The translations under genes and the position numbers were made by a program. From Albugo candida (lineage: Eukaryota > Oomycota > Peronosporomycetes > Albuginales > Albuginaceae), in contig CAJNAR010000151.1 of NCBI GenBank assembly GCA_905220665.1, positions 186,001-250,000 on the forward strand: DNA of 64,000 bases. Reading direction: 5' to 3'. A model generated the notes under the pieces. That model searched no databases. It was given only the letters and a program-made list of their open reading frames with translations, and was not told where the DNA came from. This document shows, one piece after another, positions 62,301 through 64,000 of this stretch (positions are counted from its first letter, which is position 1; each line of letters starts with the position of its first letter).

Positions 62301-64000
62301 ACAATGGTATTTCGTGAAGACTGCACGTCGATTCGCTGCTTCCGACTTCATACTACGCGTCTCTGAGTAATTAACGACCATATACTTGAGCACATTGGCG
62401 GCTGCAAAGCTTACTTCTTCCATCGGTGAATGCAGTAATTCCATGATCACTTCGATACTCGTTTTGTATTGTGAGTGAGGAACTTCTTCAAATACCCCAC
62501 GAGTGCACAGTAAGCGCTGTAAAGCCAGTAGAATGGCGACTTGAAGCTCTGTTTGTGGAATTGGGGAGTCCATCGAATTAGAAGGAGAGTGCAGTTGAGT
62601 CACGCAGTACTCTTTCAGCTGCTCCAAAAGCTTCATCAAGCACGTGAACGCTCGGCGATCGCGTTGTCGATTGCCTCCGATGGGCACATTGCGATTGAAC
62701 TGCTCGAGATGTCGATAGATATTCTCCAGAGTGGTGTGTGTGACAAGATTGGGAACTAGATGAAGATGTAGGAGCTTTCGAAGAAGTATATCTTCCAATT
62801 CAGGATGAATTTCTGTTCCCCAGCTACCTTCCTTACATCCAATAGGTGTTTCCTCCGTTGACCAGGGAAGATGCAAGCGATTCATGCGGCACATTTCCAT
62901 CAAATTACTGAGAAATAAGCTTCTCACCTCTTTGGGATTTAAAAGTGTAACAGAACCAGCAACGCGAAGCCATTTCGGTAGACTTGAGTAATCACCGCTA
63001 ATTTCGCTAACAGCTTCGCGTAGTTCTTCTTCATGACGACACGTTACGGGCATTAATCCAATACCGACTTCTTTTTCGCGATGACGAACAGTGGAACTTA
63101 GACATATATATCGTCGCGTCCTTCCATGCTTCAATTCTATCGCAAACTTTCCTAAAAACCCCGGACTTTGCCAGCCTTGTGGGCCACAGTCGACAATTGA
63201 TGTTTCTCTTTCCAAAGCCTTTTGCGATGGATTCGTACTCACTGAAGCCAAACTCGTTGCGGTAGGAGTCGCAATTGCTCCAGTATCATCATACTGAGAT
63301 TCCGTATTTCGTTCGAACTCGAGATTGCGGGCTTCGATCTGCTTATCCATTTCTGGCGAGAAGGCTGGGTACATGACAATATTGTATAGATCGCTCAAAG
63401 GATGAGAGACAAGAGTACGTCGTGTTGTGACGGCCCGCTCAACCACAGCATTTGACGTGATCGCCAACCATCGGAATTGAAACTTTTTCTCTTTGTTTTT
63501 GCTGATCTTCAGTACAGGAATTTCAAATGCGACTGGCTGAGGGATGTCACGCGTTGCTGACATCGCGTCAAACTCGCACAGATCGGAAACCTCTTCGACA
63601 AATAAAGAAATTCCCAGCCAAGATCTCAGGTTGTTGCCGATGGCCTGGATGAAAGATTCGCGAGCATCACTCCAATATCGATGAACGCGATTGTTTTCGT
63701 AATACACCAAGAGCTCGTTCGAGTTGCTTGTGACTCGTTGTATTTTCACTACATCAATCAGCAGAATAGATGACACAGTTGCACGAGTATCCGTGTCTAG
63801 ACGGTCGAGACTGGCTGCTCGAACAGCTAAAAGTACTTGCACTTTGATTGGTTCTGATAATGTGCTCTGTGTTGTGCTGAGTTTTACCATTGAAAATGTC
63901 TTACCGCATAGTTGAAACAAATTATCAAAGTACATGCCGCCTGTGGTGGAATTTGATCTATTCGAACCTTGCACCAAGCTATGATCACCTGTTTGCGTAA
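56364..64000 (-). CDS. DNAJC13: DNAJC13/RME-8/GRV2 orthologue lacking GYF and J domains (N-terminus beyond window)
   Basis: Endosomal ARM-repeat scaffold that in animals and plants links Hsc70 to retromer/clathrin sorting. The minus strand is open without intron from base 64000 to the stop at 56364 (at least 2544 residues), and no ATG start lies inside the window. Family blocks: a PH-like N-terminus (KVQVLLAVRAASLDRLDTDT, RVHRYWSDARESFIQAIGNN), WFISWNGNEFQVDYECLQDE with VRVGPYYLTNLL, three of the IWN-type repeats (NPEVVWNSNMRTQMVNYIEK, PHVMWMDRMRSELTSIAEEA, DLIWGPQCVEELVRKLEAEF), FPDWPINDVSAF, and LPSHFIYSAQKEELCVAGIY. Two hallmarks are missing: the GYF-like WYF...GPYG module, replaced by an acidic linker (~59.6-59.9 kb), and the J domain, which should follow FPDWPI (~58.7 kb). 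No HPD tripeptide occurs anywhere in the frame. Confidence 0.92.
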   Translation of the reverse strand, partial: TQTGDHSLVQGSNRSNSTTGGMYFDNLFQLCGKTFSMVKLSTTQSTLSEPIKVQVLLAVRAASLDRLDTDTRATVSSILLIDVVKIQRVTSNSNELLVYYENNRVHRYWSDARESFIQAIGNNLRSWLGISLFVEEVSDLCEFDAMSATRDIPQPVAFEIPVLKISKNKEKKFQFRWLAITSNAVVERAVTTRRTLVSHPLSDLYNIVMYPAFSPEMDKQIEARNLEFERNTESQYDDTGAIATPTATSLASVSTNPSQKALERETSIVDCGPQGWQSPGFLGKFAIELKHGRTRRYICLSSTVRHREKEVGIGLMPVTCRHEEELREAVSEISGDYSSLPKWLRVAGSVTLLNPKEVRSLFLSNLMEMCRMNRLHLPWSTEETPIGCKEGSWGTEIHPELEDILLRKLLHLHLVPNLVTHTTLENIYRHLEQFNRNVPIGGNRQRDRRAFTCLMKLLEQLKEYCVTQLHSPSNSMDSPIPQTELQVAILLALQRLLCTRGVFEEVPHSQYKTSIEVIMELLHSPMEEVSFAAANVLKYMVVNYSETRSMKSEAANRRAVFTKYHCYHFVSRIFDFSKQNRLGRAQFVRPIENANTKHPTPWRHFIGIEQARISTNVTALQHSKSLTGALSFSVLGLDYLVISLGLQTLEVCLSSGKKATPERVIRELLDAMRIDEFSRHHAMFLYNRSLAFSIAKCSSILVKVHVLEQRSELVELIQDFARKHGALLWQLYLSLYGQDKAQRRISSQLVALLTHENTRSSSVIRRIFPHGLLDDLPLSQLEYDEFGRALPAISVDAIMKSTNGDRTAASAQASAAVAAASMQAQAVSGDVQTGVSATSSPPRTTILGVSSMAAATAGSYVTAGNAISTAQMNENNGSFDITNATESGRSKVIMYGINTRSRLAKTTKCVVLLPEFFDRLWQNFQAKDLIWGPQCVEELVRKLEAEFALLDVFRLKYYCYLYSDPLVAGNRHDMIYSPSFIAATDHLWNTTLKAHIFSVPEHYDCLLHTLAHQHTEAFLGTQNDPTSTSKSLDKATVSSILSVCNTPFAFNEGRHRGFNTGTFLEQHRGLEMGANSLSSAAHRFAQYVPLAFILNPDTSDVAIQSDEDWSENDQHNTSERRTTMNRSDSDNDSQEEQLSSGPLDSVQGSRATDKTPRSGHTDMKKRQHLNRHTRNNQDQATPLEKNKSGHRTQSRTKRARRQVPRWFISWNGNEFQVDYECLQDEVRVGPYYLTNLLNDRGVLTENIDEPEKFMTLLYYRLLAEEGKFDTDPGSTDVDASDIRLLVLKVMIQLYERHYFELSSLMFLNHLLCVSMVGNRGQITGRTALGGTVEGSRKWPLVIRGNIVLFLDRVLSSAVNVARFLREPENVWIILELLHEVKPMLAVDTNNEEVYEGSSIVADVVEEEEQVVVTDEIVDGKYDEIDDNESLPEEVQQVSSPSHQIDPISYEEGQPALIPDIEEPSRFTVVAEHCGAMSGSMIMQTCLSVLSRLIDCHTSEQEGSMYQDTRFPRHGRMTYFEGCGVSPISEIKRRLCEDQTLRFLVSLLDAQNRIVFKKTLGLLRLLVRHNEAAIPGLHATGLFYYLLRYAQDVDEMTVAARLMSHVHLRQSKITLKEGDLNHSKPEIVDATDGVFSPDPLTLICMRSWLVRLLPVSMVAQLLRHGPRRFAQALFSDSNNPEVVWNSNMRTQMVNYIEKFLACHMDAVTRVFSISQDTEHGHEVCTALIQYPPQVHALQCYQYYLHNLLDEEAFPDWPINDVSAFVQALLDSVHRWVQPPSFTSGRSASEPGSCRPVYAKDVILLHKAIALLLKRFPEANCLKKLQNISSVLESLEQCIVQLQDNNNVTITPAWRKKSSNDTDTEDVPTKEVLVENFSSGILVINLALKLSDHNAHECSSKLGLRVFCGALQVVYECDDTAGTMTLTTNQVLEALVVVLSLPSARASAGAQSLDFLPYLTRFLRVKSNATIATGLSLRIVHEMAEGTGEFAQLLPMQLAEHGILWYLVLICLSYEKIVSTNSMAADEQNIIDDSTEESSKVSDDGKARNHNSIEAAMALHQILDAKISDETILMYVTRMQETIVTIFTRPLINILGSSGPIAFLEVLVSEVREPHVMWMDRMRSELTSIAEEAVEFHSALDQSEENAPRVFELPSHFIYSAQKEELCVAGIYVNFFNENPQKGVQAQIAGQDAPMLWNVSGTENNSGTKISAKKATSGLLGTSQKKSATSSTPTAIEEVAKSVSGQVMHGLLRAIMHDISGVRAEPQCLEAVLLQHMLPIATAIRHLLQHTRDMDFQVLHSDGILILLSILDHEAQPQAFSFSCAPLLQLRCLECLHILSFSGPCIDALAASVPPYIKSAFQIVYHHLGKPDASTEGQLARITLQLLGNLCLVPACVDNLVQGMDPNELSNLLPQIYLGEPGEMQLLLCVHMIPLKRHTHAATQFAKAAVKSQLANALLNLLSLLVPKSKLGDSSLTKSYAARFLSVLSSNPGSGGAISSLLIASRAWETHGDTTQGSAEDLRRLLVPPHAPMMMKSDRANPHRIG

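Overview
The window reads as nuclear DNA of a compact-genome oomycete, most probably a white-rust (Albugo-like) species. Genes are packed head-to-tail or divergently, often 40-150 bp apart. Introns are mostly 40-65 bp with GT..AG ends. Flagellar genes are present (K40-type alpha-tubulin, an IFT-dynein light intermediate chain, a C19orf44/DUF4614-like protein), so the organism or its lineage makes zoospores. Two adjacent secreted Cys-rich proteins carry C-x2-C-x5-G motifs of the kind described for Albugo 'CCG' effector candidates. Species assignment is inference. No rRNA, tRNA, CRISPR or obvious transposase was seen.

Left part (1-25.5 kb), mostly conserved housekeeping genes: a GBF1/GNOM-type ARF-GEF cut by the left edge; an F-box-like/TBC protein; a bacterial-type MTA/SAH deaminase; an NT5C3-type pyrimidine 5'-nucleotidase; a TKL kinase; a coiled-coil protein; a C2-plus-transmembrane protein with a degenerate copy 3-4 kb away across a gene-poor 3-kb stretch; CDK7; alpha-tubulin; splicing factor SF3B3 (with a local frame break); a proline-rich single-pass surface protein; DYNC2LI1; and a multi-pass membrane protein.

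Middle part (26-40 kb), an accessory region built by tandem segmental duplication. Unit 2 holds an intact or nearly intact set: CCG-type Cys-rich gene, BAR-like/SBF2 protein, a small gene, NGDN, and a decayed ARM/HEAT-like gene. Unit 1 to its left holds a CCG copy with an in-frame stop near its start, a BAR/SBF2 pseudogene with internal deletions, and a fragment of the ARM-like gene. This is the part most relevant to host interaction.

Right part (40-64 kb): an HSF-type transcription factor; a kaptin-like beta-propeller (KICSTOR/mTORC1 branch); a PH-like fragment; an APP1/lipin-type phosphatase fused to membrane helices and eight TPFG-type beta repeats; several small genes; a cationic amphipathic micro-ORF; a WDR53-like protein; the DUF4614-like protein; mitochondrial HADH; and a very long DNAJC13/RME-8 orthologue that lacks both the GYF and the J domain and runs off the right edge.

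Themes: endomembrane traffic (GBF1, TBC, BAR/SBF2, RME-8), flagella (tubulin, IFT dynein, DUF4614-like), RNA processing and transcription (SF3B3, NGDN, CDK7, HSF), and an effector-like duplicated block. Spliced models were built by hand from reading-frame continuity, splice dinucleotides and known family sequence; none is supported by transcripts here.
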